From Chiua virens (lineage: Eukaryota > Basidiomycota > Agaricomycetes > Boletales > Boletaceae), in NCBI GenBank assembly GCA_019787685.1, contig JAHNUO010000015.1, positions 744,001-808,000 on the forward strand: a DNA stretch of 64,000 nt, written 5' to 3'. The notes below the pieces were generated by a model. The model searched no databases and was not told the DNA's origin. It saw only the letters and a program-made list of their open reading frames with translations. Every line of letters begins with the position of its first letter. The first letter of the stretch is position 1. A program made the position numbers and the translations under genes. Of this stretch, positions 1-13,156 are shown in pieces.

Positions 1-439
1 GGCCCGCTTATGCCAGGAAGACGTTTTAGATGGATTCCAGCTCGTATCCCCATGGTCTCTAACCCTGGGAGGCGTCGTGTGCCTATAGCCACCAACACCT
101 GCAATGTTGCCAGCCTTGCTTCGTTCCACGGCTGTGCGCCATGTCATTCTCGCTTACCTTTTCCACTGACCCCCGCGTGTCCGAGCGTCACGATATTACC
201 ACTGGCACTCGTCACGGCTTCACTGTTCACGATATTCTCACCCCTTTGTGTCTGAATATCCTGACAAACGTTCTTACATTGGGACGCCACCCCGAACGCC
301 TGTTTCACGACCGGGATGCATGCCTTTAAAGGAGATGCCCGCGAGGGGTGGAACACCGCCAACCAATTCAACGCCCCGCCAGCGTCTTCGCATTCTGGGA
401 ACACGCGCACGATGTCCTGGTACGTCCCCACCCACGTCT

Positions 440-612
440 GCACGCGCATTGGCCGTTCTGACTCAAATGCAGATCTACGGCGGATTTGAGATGTCGCTCG
501 ACAAGGACCAAGGCGTGTTTACCTATGTACGCACGCTGGGGGACGGTAAGTACTTAGTTTCAAGCTTCAAGCTCGGGCTCCAATGCTTCAGCTCTGGGTC
601 AACGTTCAACTA
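440..612 (+). pseudogene. Possible GH13 alpha-glucosidase C-terminal fragment
   Basis: The translated stretch around 470-560 reads QIYGGFEMSLDKDQGVF followed by TYVRTLGDGKYLV. This resembles the segment after the catalytic barrel of fungal GH13 oligo-1,6-glucosidases, where an 'xYGxFE...VFxYxRxLG' pattern precedes the small C-terminal beta domain. The rest of the enzyme, including the catalytic residues, is absent to the left, and the frame ends at 613. A GT at 546 could be a splice donor. I infer a truncated relic or an edge exon of a broken gene. The match is short and based on recalled family patterns, so certainty is low. Confidence 0.25.
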
Positions 613-683
613 GAGCTGGTGCCAATTTGCGTCAACTCACCATGTCCGAAAATATCTCAATCATGATAGCCAAGTTCGAGTGT

Positions 684-1352
684 TCAGTTAATAAAGCGTA
701 CATTTGTATAAGTTGAAATACCGCCGGTCCGCCGTTGAAGCTTGAGTTTAACGTTGTCGTAGATCTCGTTCAGAAGCACATCATCATCGGCGAAGAGAGG
801 TGGAGGTAGGTGCTGATCGGAGAACTCTGGCAGTGGGATAGCTTCGTGCTCGGATCCAGACTCGCCAAGGAAGGACTGCGAAGACTGAGCTGGAAGGGAG
901 GTGAGGCAGAAACCAAGACCCGGAGAAGAAATTGATGACCATATGCAACGGGGAAAATCGGGGGATGTTGAGGCTCGTGGATGTCCGAATCGAGAATAGC
1001 CGATGTCTGCGAGCTCAGGGTTATCACTGTCTACGGCGTCTTCGACAGTGGCTCGCATAGAATTCTAGGCCTATAAGTAGATACATAGAGACAAAGTATC
1101 GAGCCTGGGCTGCACCGAGGTGCGCAAGCTCTCGAGATGCAAAACTGCGGCTGGTTCTGGAGTCGGCTATCGCTGTCGTGCGGACAGCTAGCTGGAGGCA
1201 ACAACAAGGTCTTGGTAGTCCCCTGTAGCGAACGCTCGATCAACCTTGGTGTCGTCGTCGCGATGTTTTGTGGGTGCGATATGTCGAATGGGAGACTTTG
1301 GTGGGCTTGCCTCCGAATCGTCGTCGAATAAGGGTTTCTTGAAAACGTCATG
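684..1352 (-). CDS. Uncharacterised acidic, proline-rich protein (model uncertain)
   Basis: Two minus-strand open frames join in the same region. The upstream part (about 1350-1190) reads as an acidic, serine/proline-rich segment in the frame containing VFKKPLFDDDSEASPPKSP. The downstream part (1058-684) carries PLPEFSDQHLPPPLFADDD near its end and finishes at a stop at 684-686. An intron between about 1190 and 1060 would be needed to join them. No known domain is visible and the composition is that of a disordered nuclear or regulatory protein. The start codon is not secure: the first ATG near 1350 lies in a different frame from the acidic segment. Treat it as a plausible but unproved gene. 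Confidence 0.35.
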
Positions 1353-1706
1353 GTCTGCTTCCGGCTTGAGAACAGTAGTAACCGTATCCTAGTAGAATTC
1401 TGAGCGTGAAGTGAGCGTCACAAGTTGAAGTGACGTCACGGTCGCGTACTGTCGTCACCTCACAACTTTACCGTTCTTAACTTCAATATTCAACATTTCG
1501 ACCATCGTTGACGACATTCAAGACACGAGTTCTTCTCGCTTTCAAGCTCCTCGACGTGTGGAGATAAAGCCTCAAGGCCTCAGGTGTTGAAACAATGCAA
1601 GGTCACTCTAGCACAGGTGCATTGTACTTCAATGACCGACACATACTTATACCGCACCAGAACCGCAATGTCTTGATTTTACCAACGATTTTCTTGATTC
1701 CACAAT

Positions 1707-4048
1707 ATGTCTTCTCTTCCTCACAACGACCAGTCAACTATCGGAGAAAATGATGCCACATTTACCGATAATTCCAGCTTGTTCCCGTTGGAGTGGAACG
1801 ATCTCTTTTGCCTTCCCCCCGACAGTCCTTCTGAACCAACGTCTATCTTGGACCAGAATGACGCACCAATACAGTCTGCCACCAGAGATGCGCCCCATCA
1901 ACCATCAGAAAGCTCCGAAACAATCATGTTAGGGAACTTTTACGATGGTGGCACGTCTGATTACTCTTTCACTCTCGAAGATCTCCCTTCGTACCACGAC
2001 GTCGGTGACAACAAGAGCACGCAAAAATTTCCTTTCATGGTCGTTCCCGGTTTTTTGGAAGGACACACCGACGTTCCTTCCTATCCACCTCCATCAGACT
2101 GCAAAGAAGAAGAATCGCGCCAGGTGGATGGAAACGCAAATTATTCGCCAGATGTTGTACAGCGATATGCCTGCATTGCAGAATGGAACGGAAAAGTCTT
2201 CTGCCAACGATGATTTCTTCCTCCGCAGTCGCGCGATCAGAATACCGAGCCTTGGGTTCGACAGCGAAACTACTCCTGGTGAACACCCAGTGCGTTTTCT
2301 GTGTACTCTATTGTTGGGAACAATTCGAACATGTGTCGCTCTAGTCTATTGAAGATTGGGTTAGTGGTAACAGACCGATTCTACAGGATTATGCAGACCG
2401 CCAGATATCATTGCCAGTAGGGGAAAGGCTCGAGGTTTCGGTGCGTATATCTTGCGCTTCTTATGTACCCTCATTAACATTTTGTAGGTCAAAGAACCTT
2501 CACAATCCATTCTCGCTGCACTCAAGTTACTCGCCAACCGTGATCAGGAGGGCTATGTTGAACCGTCCAGACGCCTTGGCCCGCAACTTATAGAAAATTT
2601 TGCGGAAATCGACTGCTGGGCGAAAGAGTATCTTCGAGCCAGACATCATACAAGGATTGTAGACAGTGAGGTTACGTCTGTATGTCTGCTATCTTCATTT
2701 GTGCGCGCTGAATTCTTATGCGTTCTGTTCAGCTTTTGACGATAGTGATTAACAATTTTTACGAAGCTCAGGTCCAACTGGTCGATGGTTTGGTCACGCG
2801 TGCTCTGGAGAACATGCGAACTGGTGGCAGAAGCAACCTGAGTCTTGAAGATTTCGCTATTGGTTTTGGTGAGTGACGTAATTGCAAGAAAGATGGATTC
2901 GGACTCGAGATCTAGTTAGATTTCCAAATGAGCCAGGATCCTGCCTTTTTATGTTGGTAAAAGTCTTTCAAAGTTCAGAGAACTGTGCGCAGGCTAGCTC
3001 TCATACGTGTGCTGCAGACTCACGTCTTCCCGAAGCTCGACCGATTCGTGCTCTGGAGGTGGAATGCGTGTCGGAACCGGTAGCGATGAGCTCCGGTCAC
3101 CAAGTGAACCCTACGCAATGTGCGCAGCAAGCTTCCGGAACAAATGGGAGTGGCAGGCGAAACAAGGGAAAAGAAATCCCCCGAGTAAAAGATCAACAAA
3201 CCCTGAATGGTTCTGTTACGACCATGCGTCAAAAGAAGAGTACCACAAAACCGATTTCTAACCACACCGTCACAGCGACGCCAGAGGATGTGGCCAAGCC
3301 TCCCCCTCCCAACACGACCCCCATTCACTTGAAGTATCGTCCAATAGTACCATCAAATTTGTGCCAATCATCAATCCTGCCTTTCTCGCCACCAACGATC
3401 GCAACTGCACCCGCCTGGTCCGATGATAACCCGGAGTCAGTACCTTGTGGCCCCGCCTCGGCAGACGGCCTGAGTAACACCTCCCCCTCCAGATCGAATG
3501 CCATCCTTCAATCATCGCCTCGGTCGACGATCAGACTCCCTGTACCGAACACGATAGTCAACGCGGCAACGGATTCTAGGCCGACCTTGACCAAGTCCGA
3601 TGAGATGACAGCAAACGCATCCGAAACTGCACCTAGAGGGCGGGGCGGGAGCGGGGCCCGACGAAGTCGACCCCGAGGTCCCCGCAATGGCGGGCGCGGA
3701 CGTGGGAGTAAGAACACGACAGTGACTCCGAATGCTGAGCTACTGCTGGCAGAAGCAACGTCTGGGCCTGACAGCACTCATACTCTCCCAACAGATATTG
3801 GTGCTGCGACACACTCTCCCACATTCGATGCGACCGAGGTGCTTCGAAATTTCTTCCTCTCGCTGACAGGCACAATAGGCACGACCGCGAGTGCACGGAC
3901 ACGCACAGAAGATGGTAATAACACTGATACCCGGGACGAGAATATGTACACATCTCATAGTACGCGCACGGGCCGGTTGTTTGCCCTACCGGGCGACTCC
4001 AGGCACCCGCAGGGAAAGAAACGCAAACTGGACGACTGCGACGACTAA
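1707..4048 (+). CDS. Uncharacterised protein with RG-rich, nuclear-type C-terminus
   Basis: A multi-exon gene begins at ATG 1707 with a serine/aspartate-rich N-terminus. The middle exons (about 2340-2870) encode a helical, conserved-looking segment including LAALKLLANRDQEGYVEPSR and FYEAQVQLVDGLVTRALENM. They are bounded by short introns at about 2441-2487, 2665-2740 and from 2869. The last exon runs to TAA 4046-4048. It is low-complexity, with an arginine/glycine block (GRGGSGARRSRPRGPRNGGR, about 3635-3700), and ends in a basic KKRKLDD motif that looks like a nuclear localisation signal. RG blocks in known proteins often bind RNA. I do not recognise the central segment and assign no function. 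Exon borders between 2190 and 2340 are unsure, because the reading frame changes there. Confidence 0.5.
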
Positions 4049-6755
4049 GGCCCGGTATGTTCAAGTTCCCAAGTTTACCGGTCGACACTTTTGGCCTAAC
4101 CGGACGGTTCCGAGTATCCCTCTCCTCCCCGGACACCACTTCTCAGACAAATCCAAGATCGCATGCACGCACGCTATTTCTTGCTATCATTTGACCTATA
4201 TAGGTGATCAAACTCGTTCGTGCAGAAAGCGCTGGATTCGGCTGGAATACGCCAAGGCACGAATAGTGTATAAATAGTGACATAGTCTGTGTGTAATGTG
4301 GAATGACATGTCAAGGCATTTTAGGCTCGTCACGTCCACTAGCAAAACTGCTATTATTATGCACACACACACGTGTGGGTGCGCGTCTGTTGAAGGCATT
4401 CCCGCGCTCTCAGGCGGGTTTTTGACCTCCATTTCCATGACACGCGTGTCCCCTCGATCACCGGGCCGTCCAGGACCGTAATTCGAGACGCGTGGTTGGG
4501 TCATATCCCGCCGTCCATGATGCATCGAAAGGATGATCAGCGCCACAGCCAAACTTCCGCGACGAAGCGACTCATTGTGCCCCCTATTTGCGCCGCCGCG
4601 CCGTTGGCGCATAACAAGTAGACAAGCGCACATTCCGTCACGACGTCAATGGAGGTTGACGGGGACGATCTAGATGCTTCAAAGAACGTTCCGCGTGAGA
4701 AGCCAAGTGCCAACCCACAAGCAGGGTCTTGGCAGTTGTTGGTGGCGTACACAGCTCAGCCCTGAAGTGCCACTGGCCCCGAACGAGGGAGGTTAAGGGA
4801 TGGGGGAATCCATCACATAACACGAACCCCTGACGGACGTGAATCGTTATTCACGAGGGGCTGTGCCACATGAATATGAATCCCAGTGCGGCGGGTCGAG
4901 GTACTGCCCCACCCCCGCCGCCCCGCGCCTGTGATTTGCTGTAGAGCGCGAAGTGGCGTTAATTTAGGACTTGTCAATGACTCAGGGAAGGTGAGGGGAT
5001 GCATAGATAGGTATGTCACTTACCCGCGAATATTCAAGGCGTATAGTCTCCGGGGGTCCCGGGACAGCTTCATGGGTAATTAAAAGAACCTGTAAAGACA
5101 GTGTCAAAATCACTGTCAACGAATGACCATAGGTGGATGCCCGTCATGACACGAGGAGGTAATCGGGTCTCCGCCTGGAAGCGTCAGTCAAAATGATGGA
5201 TTCGCGATCGATCAAACGTGTTGGCCCGGGCAGGGTGAAAGGAGCATTGTCGTCTGGTGGACACACGGACTCCGGAATGGGTTACTCACATCTTGACATC
5301 GCTGACCCGCCGCTGTCATACATGTGTGATATAACAGATGCGGCTACGTATCTGTGACCCTCGTGTCACCAGATCGTCTTCCTGCCATCATCGTCGTGGT
5401 CATTGTTGCGTTGATCGTTATTGAGTGCATCGTCCCTGCGGGGCGCGACGTCAAATGACTCTCGTCGCCAAGCACGTTGATATACACACAAGTGTCGGAG
5501 TCGAGTCATGCGCCACGACGTAGTGACATTCATAAAGGCCACGTTCAACCTTTCAAGATCCATCCGGTCAGTCGGTCGTGGAGGCATCCCATCAACCGTC
5601 ATAGCTCCCATCAAGCCTCACCGGTCTTCCGCTCCCAGAAATAAGAGAGGAATATGAATACATGGCATGGCCGGGCTTGATGGCGCATGCTATAGGATAA
5701 GTCGGGTCTCGATCAGAAAGGTCCAAAATGGAGTCGACGCCGCCCCCGCCTCCCGAATCGCTCCCGGTTTGAAAACGTAAATATGGTTGGAACCAGGGCA
5801 CTGGAGACGTGAAGAAATAATAAACCCATTTGGATAACAAAATAGACTTTGTGATACTCACGAGACGATGGACCCGATGCCGAGGGATGGGTGATGGGTG
5901 AATGGACCGAGCCAAAACGGTCCAGAATGGGGTTTCTGGAAAAGGGGCGTCGTCAGTGGGAAAGGATGGGTGAGAATGTGTATAACAAGTCATTACATAT
6001 AGACTTTTGAGGGACTGAGATTTACGCTGACTTTCATTGGGGACACCTCTCGAATAAACGGGTCACGCATGGCAGGCATGGGAAGAGGGGATGTGGATCA
6101 CTCGCCATATGGCATTCGGGTCCGCCATGGGACTAGAAACGGGCTGTCTTGTTCAAAGTCAGCACAAGGGTTCCTCCGATTTTCCCTGACCGAATTCTTG
6201 CGGTCAGGTCTTGGGATCGTTCTGTGGGAGAAAATGCAATGGAACAGAATGACAAGAAAGCGATGCTGCATGGATTTCTCCATACATGGTCAGATTGAAC
6301 TTTCTGGTAAAACCGATGAGAAAACAGCACCTAAGGCGCAATGCTGGCGAGTCCATAGGCTCAGCCTAGTTTAGCGTGGGGTACACAACTTGAAGGGAGG
6401 AATCCCCGATGGTGGTGTTCGCAGCGTGGGTGGCCGGAAGAGTAGGATTCACGCGCAAAGGATGCAAGTATACAACCATGACAGTACCCGTCATAGCGGC
6501 TGCGATGTAAACGTGGGTAGGCGTATGACGAGTGTAATCACAGGAGACGTATTAATAAGACGCAGCGAAGTCACCACGCAACGTATTGCCTTCGTAAATG
6601 ACAACAGCCACTGCGTATTTCAATTTTCAGTCCATGATCTAACAAGATATGTACACAAGCTAATGCTACAACTGTGATTTTTTGAAAACGTGAACTATCC
6701 AAACAACAAGCCCGAGAAACATAAAAAGGTCATGACGAGTACAAGGGTATTGATA
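4049..6755. other. Intergenic, no gene recognised
   Basis: About 2.7 kb without a convincing spliced gene. It has a short CA run (about 4358-4372) and scattered short frames that share no recognisable motif. The minus-strand frame at 5592-5993 is proline/serine-rich with no family resemblance. Confidence 0.5.
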
Positions 6756-8256
6756 TCAAGCTTCTCTCCTGAATGATGTAGCCCAATCTACTTCTTTACA
6801 CATCTCATCCACCAAATATTTGGCGGCTTCTTCATTCAGCCCACAAGCCTGCAGGCGGGACTGCCAGTATGGTGGCTCGTACCCACGACGGAATTTGATG
6901 CACTTGTCGACCTCAAGCCGAACCTCCGGAGAACCACCACAGATAGTCACAGCTCTATCGAGCCTTTCACCAATTGTTGGTATGTCAGGAGGAGTATAAG
7001 TATCGATTGGATCAACATATGGAGGAGGGGGGCTGATACCAATTTGGCTTTCGTGACCATCATGTAGCACAAATAATGGGCTGTCCTGGCGGACAACGTC
7101 ATGTAGCGCTTCTCGACCGAAATCCTGCCAGCGTTGTCGTAACGAGCTTGTACCGATTGCATCGGTGTGTTCCGACTCGTCCGAGTCTGGTACGGGACTG
7201 GGGATAGGTTGACTTGGCAATGGGCGCACAGCAGTGGTTGCATGGTCATAAACAGATCGCACAGGTGTGGGAGGTTGTTTTGCGGGTCGGCCATCCCTGG
7301 GGGTATCTGGATCTATATTTCTGGGGTCAGAGGGGACTGGTGGCAAGGGAAGATCCGGAGGACAGGTCACTGGCGGCGTAACACGGCGACGAATTGTAAC
7401 TGGGGCGGGCTGTGAAATGGGGCGAAATCGCTCTCCTGAAGAAGGCGGCATTGATTTAGTGGACTTGGGGCGAGAAGTGGATGAAATCGGGGATTCTGGA
7501 GGACTAGTCGAAGGGGTTGGTAGGCCGAATTGGGAGGTGGGTGCTACTGGTTCAGACATGTAACGATATCTGGGATAAATCCCCGAGTCCTCTGGAGATG
7601 ACGTTATTGGCGATTCGGGACCTGATCGATGCAGCCGGTTACGAGGAATTTGAATTCGGGGAGAGGGTGATGGATTTTGAGCAAGTGACGGCGTCCAACT
7701 CAAATTTTGTCTCCCCGAAGAACTGTCTGACCTTTGTGAGGAGTACGAAAAGCGTGAACTGGGGACGCGTGTCAGGTCCGAAGGAGAAGGTGACAAGGAA
7801 GAGATCGAGCTAAATCCTGGGTTGCCTTGTGGGGGCATCATGACGAAAGGTGCAGGGTCGGGGCTCGACCTCCTCCTGACCGAAGCAGGGAGCGGAAGAT
7901 CGGGAGCCCTAGGGAGAAATGTTTCGGCTCTGGCATCGCGAAAGGCACTGTGTAAGCTGACGTCCTTGATGAACTTGCGGGGTGTCAGATGAGTCATTAG
8001 GATGGGAATTAAGCGGACGAACCTTGGATTCGATGTCTCTCAGTTTAACGAGGATATGCTCCGTGCTACGACGCTTTTCTTGTTTGTGTCGAATCCAGGT
8101 TACGAGGGCGCGACGGGCTCTATCGGTGTCTCTCCCGCAGTTGGCTAGGACGGCGATGACCTGTCTCGGATATTAATAAGGGGTGCGAAGGGTTTCAAAA
8201 GGGATCAGTACTTCGACCCGAGTGCCGCCGTTGAAACTGACGTGGTCACTGAACAT
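6756..8256 (-). CDS. Uncharacterised proline/serine-rich protein
   Basis: A three-exon minus-strand model keeps one frame. Exon 1 starts at ATG 8254-8256 (MFSDHVSFNGGTRVE). A roughly 51-bp intron (GTACTG..ACAG) follows. Exon 2 is a helical, basic segment (about 8160-8025) containing RRALVTWIRHKQEKRRSTEH. A second short intron with a CTAAT branch site (about 8025-7978) leads to exon 3, which runs to the stop at 6756. Most of exon 3 is proline/serine-rich and disordered. Its end (about 7000-6760) regains order, with acidic and helical segments including KCIKFRRGYEPPYWQSRL. I know no named family for it. The model is supported by phase-consistent GT..AG introns rather than by homology. Confidence 0.55.
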
Positions 8257-10683
8257 TATTGGCGGAAGAAGGGAATATGGATATGGGAGAAGGAAAGGCG
8301 TTGATGTGGCTCAACTCGATAGGACAGGATTTTATGCATCTGGTCAATATCGAGAAACATTCAGGAACCACACACAGCAGGGTACATGTTTTTTTTTTGG
8401 TGAGGGGGGATTTTTAACTTATCTCGGCTTCTCGCGATCCAATCCAGAAATTACCGGTTGAAACGTTCATCGCACATGTCCCCAGACACCCTTGTCAGGA
8501 TCGCTCTCCGCAGCAACTCTGCAACCAGTCTAACGGACACTCAAGTTCGCACAGATCAATCCTGAGAAAGACTGCAGCCGAGCGAGGTCACGCCCGATCA
8601 GTCATCCTCGCTGGGCATTTGATTTCTGAATATATCATTTTTTAGTTGGCATCAAAAACTGCGGGCGGTGATGGCAGCCGTATACATGTTGGATGTTCTT
8701 TCCGATGACGCGCTTCGGCCCCGGGGGCTGGTAATCGAAGCTCGGACACAACTTACATAGTATCATCACAAATCTCGAAGACAGACTCGGTGAGCTCGGG
8801 TACTTTGCGAAACTATGATGACGCTACCTCGCTCAGTTGATGGTCGAGTTGCCACAGGTGCGCTACATATCTCCGGGACCTTGTTACAGTCTCTCAGACT
8901 CTGGTGGGTGTCCAAGACTTTTCTCTCACACTACTAACATAAGTGATTATTAATTCATAGTCATGACCCCACTGGCAGCACACTTTTGGTCGATTTACTC
9001 ACTGGACTGCGTCTGGTATGTACGTTGTCCATTACGCAAGGGAAACTCCCTCCGTGACATAATTTCGGAGCGAGAGCTTGTGGGCCACAGAGCTAGCGTT
9101 ATGCTTTCGGTAACTTTTCAGGCGTCGCAGTTCTCATCAAATCGATTTAACTTGATAGCCCCTAGTAGCGGTACCGAGGGCGAATAATATTCTTCCTCAA
9201 TGATGATGGTATGGACTTCGGTGTCAAAGAGGTGAGCGGATCACGTCAAATTGTCAAATTTAATCTACTGGATCAAACTACACGGGCAGAGCGATCACTC
9301 TTGGCGCTTGGCCCAAGCAAGCCAGGTCAAACGGAGGACTCGAGGCACAGACTAGATTCGGATGACTCCGCTGTAACTCGTGTTATCGACAGGAAGGATA
9401 TAATTAAACCCAACCCAACCCACCTACTCTTTCTTCTCCTCCACACCAATGGAATCATCACCCGGGTTCTGTTACCAGCACCAACAGACCATGACGCAGA
9501 CTCGGAGTCTGCCGACCTCGCATGCTTGATAACTCCCAAATAGACATTGGACGGTCGTAAGTACGATGGCATCGCCGCGTACGCACCATACCCGTTTATG
9601 ACGATCGATGTCACAAGGTTTCCTCGTCGCTGTCGGATCTGATTACACTAACGATAAGACCCGCCGCCATCGATTCATCGATCATCCCTGGCACTCGTCT
9701 TTCCGAAATAGGTGCAACTCGCCTACTATCGTGCACAGAGAAGCTTTTATGATCGATATCGATATGGTACAGTGAAGACGGTATATGTACATCTGGATCA
9801 ATGCATAGTCATTTTCGGAGTTGACATGTTATGCCCGCAGAGCAAGCCGCGGACCTGGGTGTCCATATTGTGCATTAATATTTTATACGCACCGAAAGTT
9901 GGACAATTTCCTCCCAGGTTTATTATTGTGTGCTTTAACGGGAGCTTATGAGTGTTGTACATAATACGTACACTCTCGATTCGCTCTGCGGCACACGCTG
10001 CTTTCAGGGCTGTCGTTATCAATCTGACAGATCGAGGCCATTCGTTTACATTCAGTTGACTTACGCAGCTAGTTTCCGAAGATGCCATTTCGCCTTGATG
10101 CCAACGGAACACGGCAACAGCACTATGGCTTCCATGTGGGTTTTCGCATCAAGTACATACGCTCACACGGTGGGAGGGTGATCGCTTTCTGAGATGATGG
10201 ACGATGGCTGTCGGTTTCAGCCTCGTGGTTAACGTTGGCAGTAGACACAGGCACGACGTGAGGTTTGGGCACGGAAAACAAGTCGCTCCAAAGGTCGGAG
10301 CGCCACGCAGGCCAGGTAGAAATCTATGTACCCACCAATTCCGGGACTCCGAAATATCCTCTGCGCCGACTTGCAAGTTCACAACCAGACGAGACTAGCA
10401 GTGATTTCGACATAAGAGAACAGAGTCTACATCAAGCAAGGTCATCAGTTGTTGTAATGTAAGTTAGTACGCACTGTGTTGCGTGTGTTTAGCTTGTCCA
10501 TGCGGTGAATGTGACACAGGTGGCTGAAGTTCGTATAGGCCGTGGGATAAGAGGAAAAGAAGAAAAGGGAAGTTAAACAAGGAGAGGAAAGAATGCCCCA
10601 CTACCTGCGATACTGAGGGAAGCTTCGAAATAGAGAATTACAGTCTAAGGTAACTTGCACGATCGAGAACAATCTGTCAACAT
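8257..10683. other. Intergenic, no gene recognised
   Basis: About 2.4 kb with only short frames. Some pieces (around 8960-9190 and 9210-9540) look weakly coding, but they hold stops and no splice model joins them convincingly. Nothing here can be supported as a gene. Confidence 0.45.
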
Positions 10684-13009
10684 CTACGGAAGATACCACG
10701 TCCGCATTTCTTCCTCACTATCAACATGTCAGACATCGCCAAGGAGACTATAGAAGAAGAAATCACGACGCACCGATATTCGAACATCAACTGTACTCCC
10801 ACGAACAGACACGCACACGCGCTAATCAGGAATCGAAGGCCTTTCGAAGCGAGCAGACAACTGGCACAATCCAGATACACATTCACGCCGATACGGTCAA
10901 TATGAATTGAGTCGAAAACGAATAACCGAAGACTGTATGACGTTACCTTGAAGACTCCAGCAACTTCTCTGGCCATGTATGACATCCCGTCTGGCCCAAT
11001 CGCAAAGCCCACGAGATTTGCAGTGATCATCGTGAGGACGTTAAGGACGCTTCCGCATGCACAGATGTGCCGGTACCATGGTCTCTGTCCATACTGTTTT
11101 CATGGGAAAGGTGAGCAGGAAAGAATATGATATGAAAAATAGAGCGGACCTTGGATTGTGGGAATAAAAATACGGCGAGTAGCTCTGGGAGAATAAACAG
11201 GCTAACAAGCCAACCCCAAGCAAGCAGGCGGAACGAGAGATCGTGCCACAATGCCACAAACGTGAAGATGAGTGCTGTGGTGACGGCGATGTTCTTGGTC
11301 CCCCCAAGTGGAACATAGATGTACCTGCCACAAGTCAGCGAATGTTGATTCGAGATCTATCAGCCTATTACCGCACTATCCATAGGTTATACGAGCGGTG
11401 CCAACTTCGCCAGAAGCCTAGCGTGGAGTAGTTGTTGGCCATACATCGGACCATGTTCTCAGGCGGATCGATCCCACCTGCGAGCGACCAAAGTCGGAAA
11501 AATCGCCAGGGAACAAGAAGCTAGGGCGACGTCATGGTCAAGGTAAAGAAATGCAGTGAAGAGGAGAGCTTACTTTAAGCCAGACAACCATCAAGTTCCA
11601 AAAGCCGATCATGCTTAGCTCGAGAGGTGTATCGCCCTGCCAAGCCTTGGTATCCTTGATTGCGACTACGTACATATAGTGGAGAATAAACTCCATGATC
11701 AGCAGGCAAATGAGGAACCTCGCCAGGTAGCCGACGAGAGCACGAGGTCGGATGTCAACTGGATGACGAAGCTAAAGGATATTTCGACTGAGTGACTAGC
11801 CTGCGACAGTACAAGAAAAATGAGGACCTGCCACATAAAGTTGTTAAACGTCAGAATCGGACCGGCAATATACAGTGGGGGGAACAACACGTATGCAAGA
11901 TAGTTCGCATAGGTATAGTGGTCAAGGGAGTGAGGAGAAGCACTCCTTTGCTTTTCGGTAAGCGTTGACTCCGGCTGTAACAGCTAACTGAGGTGTTATT
12001 CGGTCGATCAACAAAGACGAACCTCTGATAGGTGAGGTGCAGTAGATGCCCAGTAACGATCCATGTTGAACGATACCAATCTCAGCATCGTGATATTAAA
12101 GCTGATGTGCCAGCGGGGGTAAAGTCCTTCGAACATGTCCTAACGAAGGGTGAGGCCATGAAACACACACAAACGGGTCGCCTACCAACGGTGCCAAAGC
12201 AGGGTGAAGACTTGCAAAGAGGTAGCCCCCATTCCGTTCGTTTGCAAAGAGGATAAGAAAGTTAAAAATCCAGGTCAGGATTGGACCAGCCGGTGATTTA
12301 GCGAACGATTTCCCAATGAGATAATTGGTAGTCAAAATGGTAAATATCTTCAAAGTGCTTGTTCCGTGTAGCCCAACGAGGTATAATATAGCAAATAGTA
12401 TAATAAACGGAACAAGAAAAGTTTCAGTCCGTGGTTGCTGATATGGATCGAGAGGCAATCCGGGTATATATCGATTTGAGTGCAACGTATAAGAGAACCA
12501 CAGAGGATAATGCAGGTATGTTGTTTCGAAAGGCACGATATTGAGCGTCGCTGTTGTCCTGTCATGTGTGTTGCATCGCGTCCTAGGCACTCTAGAATGA
12601 AAATGCTCACGACTTGTCGATTGAAGAGCCAACCTGGACTCAGTTTGTAGTGAAAGAATGCATAATTTGCGTGCGTGGCTAGAATTAATGTCCAGATGAA
12701 ACAGAAAATGGGTGGTTTACGATGAAAGGACGCACGTGAGCTCAAATTCATGGGCACCCATACCATGAAAGGGACGACAACTGCGGCCACCAAGTAATAA
12801 AAGAAAAACTCGGGAGTTCTCCACAATGGTCGTGATCGTGGTGCCTCATTCAGTTGTGTTTTGCTCGCACCGGGAACGTCGACCGTCAATGTGGTGATTC
12901 CTCGACGGGTCTTCTTGTTTCTATCCTGTTCCTCCAGCTCAAAGGGTGAAGGGCGCGCGTTGGTAGAACGAAGGTCTGTTGGCATGTCGAGAACGACAGC
13001 ACCTTGCAT
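10684..13009 (-). CDS. GUP1: GUP1-like membrane-bound O-acyltransferase
   Basis: This is an ER multi-pass enzyme of the MBOAT family. In yeast, Gup1 remodels the lipid of GPI anchors, and its loss affects wall and membrane. The N-terminus (ATG 13007-13009) is cytosolic and basic. The first membrane part carries [20 protein letters not shown] and [19 protein letters not shown], diagnostic of Gup1. Later exons give [46 protein letters not shown] and the MBOAT core [20 protein letters not shown], then [15 protein letters not shown] with the conserved histidine, and end in [23 protein letters not shown] (stop 10684-10686). At least seven introns are visible. Between about 12480 and 12430 the frame changes by one base. 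A 49-bp intron there would delete conserved residues, so an extra base is equally likely. Apart from this the gene looks intact. Confidence 0.93.
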
Positions 13010-13156
13010 ATGAGACAACAAATTCTGTGAGCGTACGAGAGGACTATGTTACTGTGCGAACTTGTTTCCTTCTATTTTCGCACAGCCATTCCCAAGTTGC
13101 TCACCCCATCGCAAGTCAGTTTAGAAACAATAAGATCAGCAGACTCAACCGACTCC
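13010..13156. promoter_or_regulatory. Bidirectional promoter between GUP1 and CK2 beta
   Basis: Only 147 bp separate the two divergent start codons. The interval is pyrimidine-rich on the plus strand (around 13060-13090) and has no clear TATA box, as is common for shared housekeeping promoters in fungi. Co-regulation is an inference from spacing only. Confidence 0.5.

Noticed and set aside
12432..12480. A 49-bp intron in GUP1 to explain the frame change
   Set aside because: Not excluded, but it would remove residues ([10 protein letters not shown]) that resemble the family, so an extra base is preferred.
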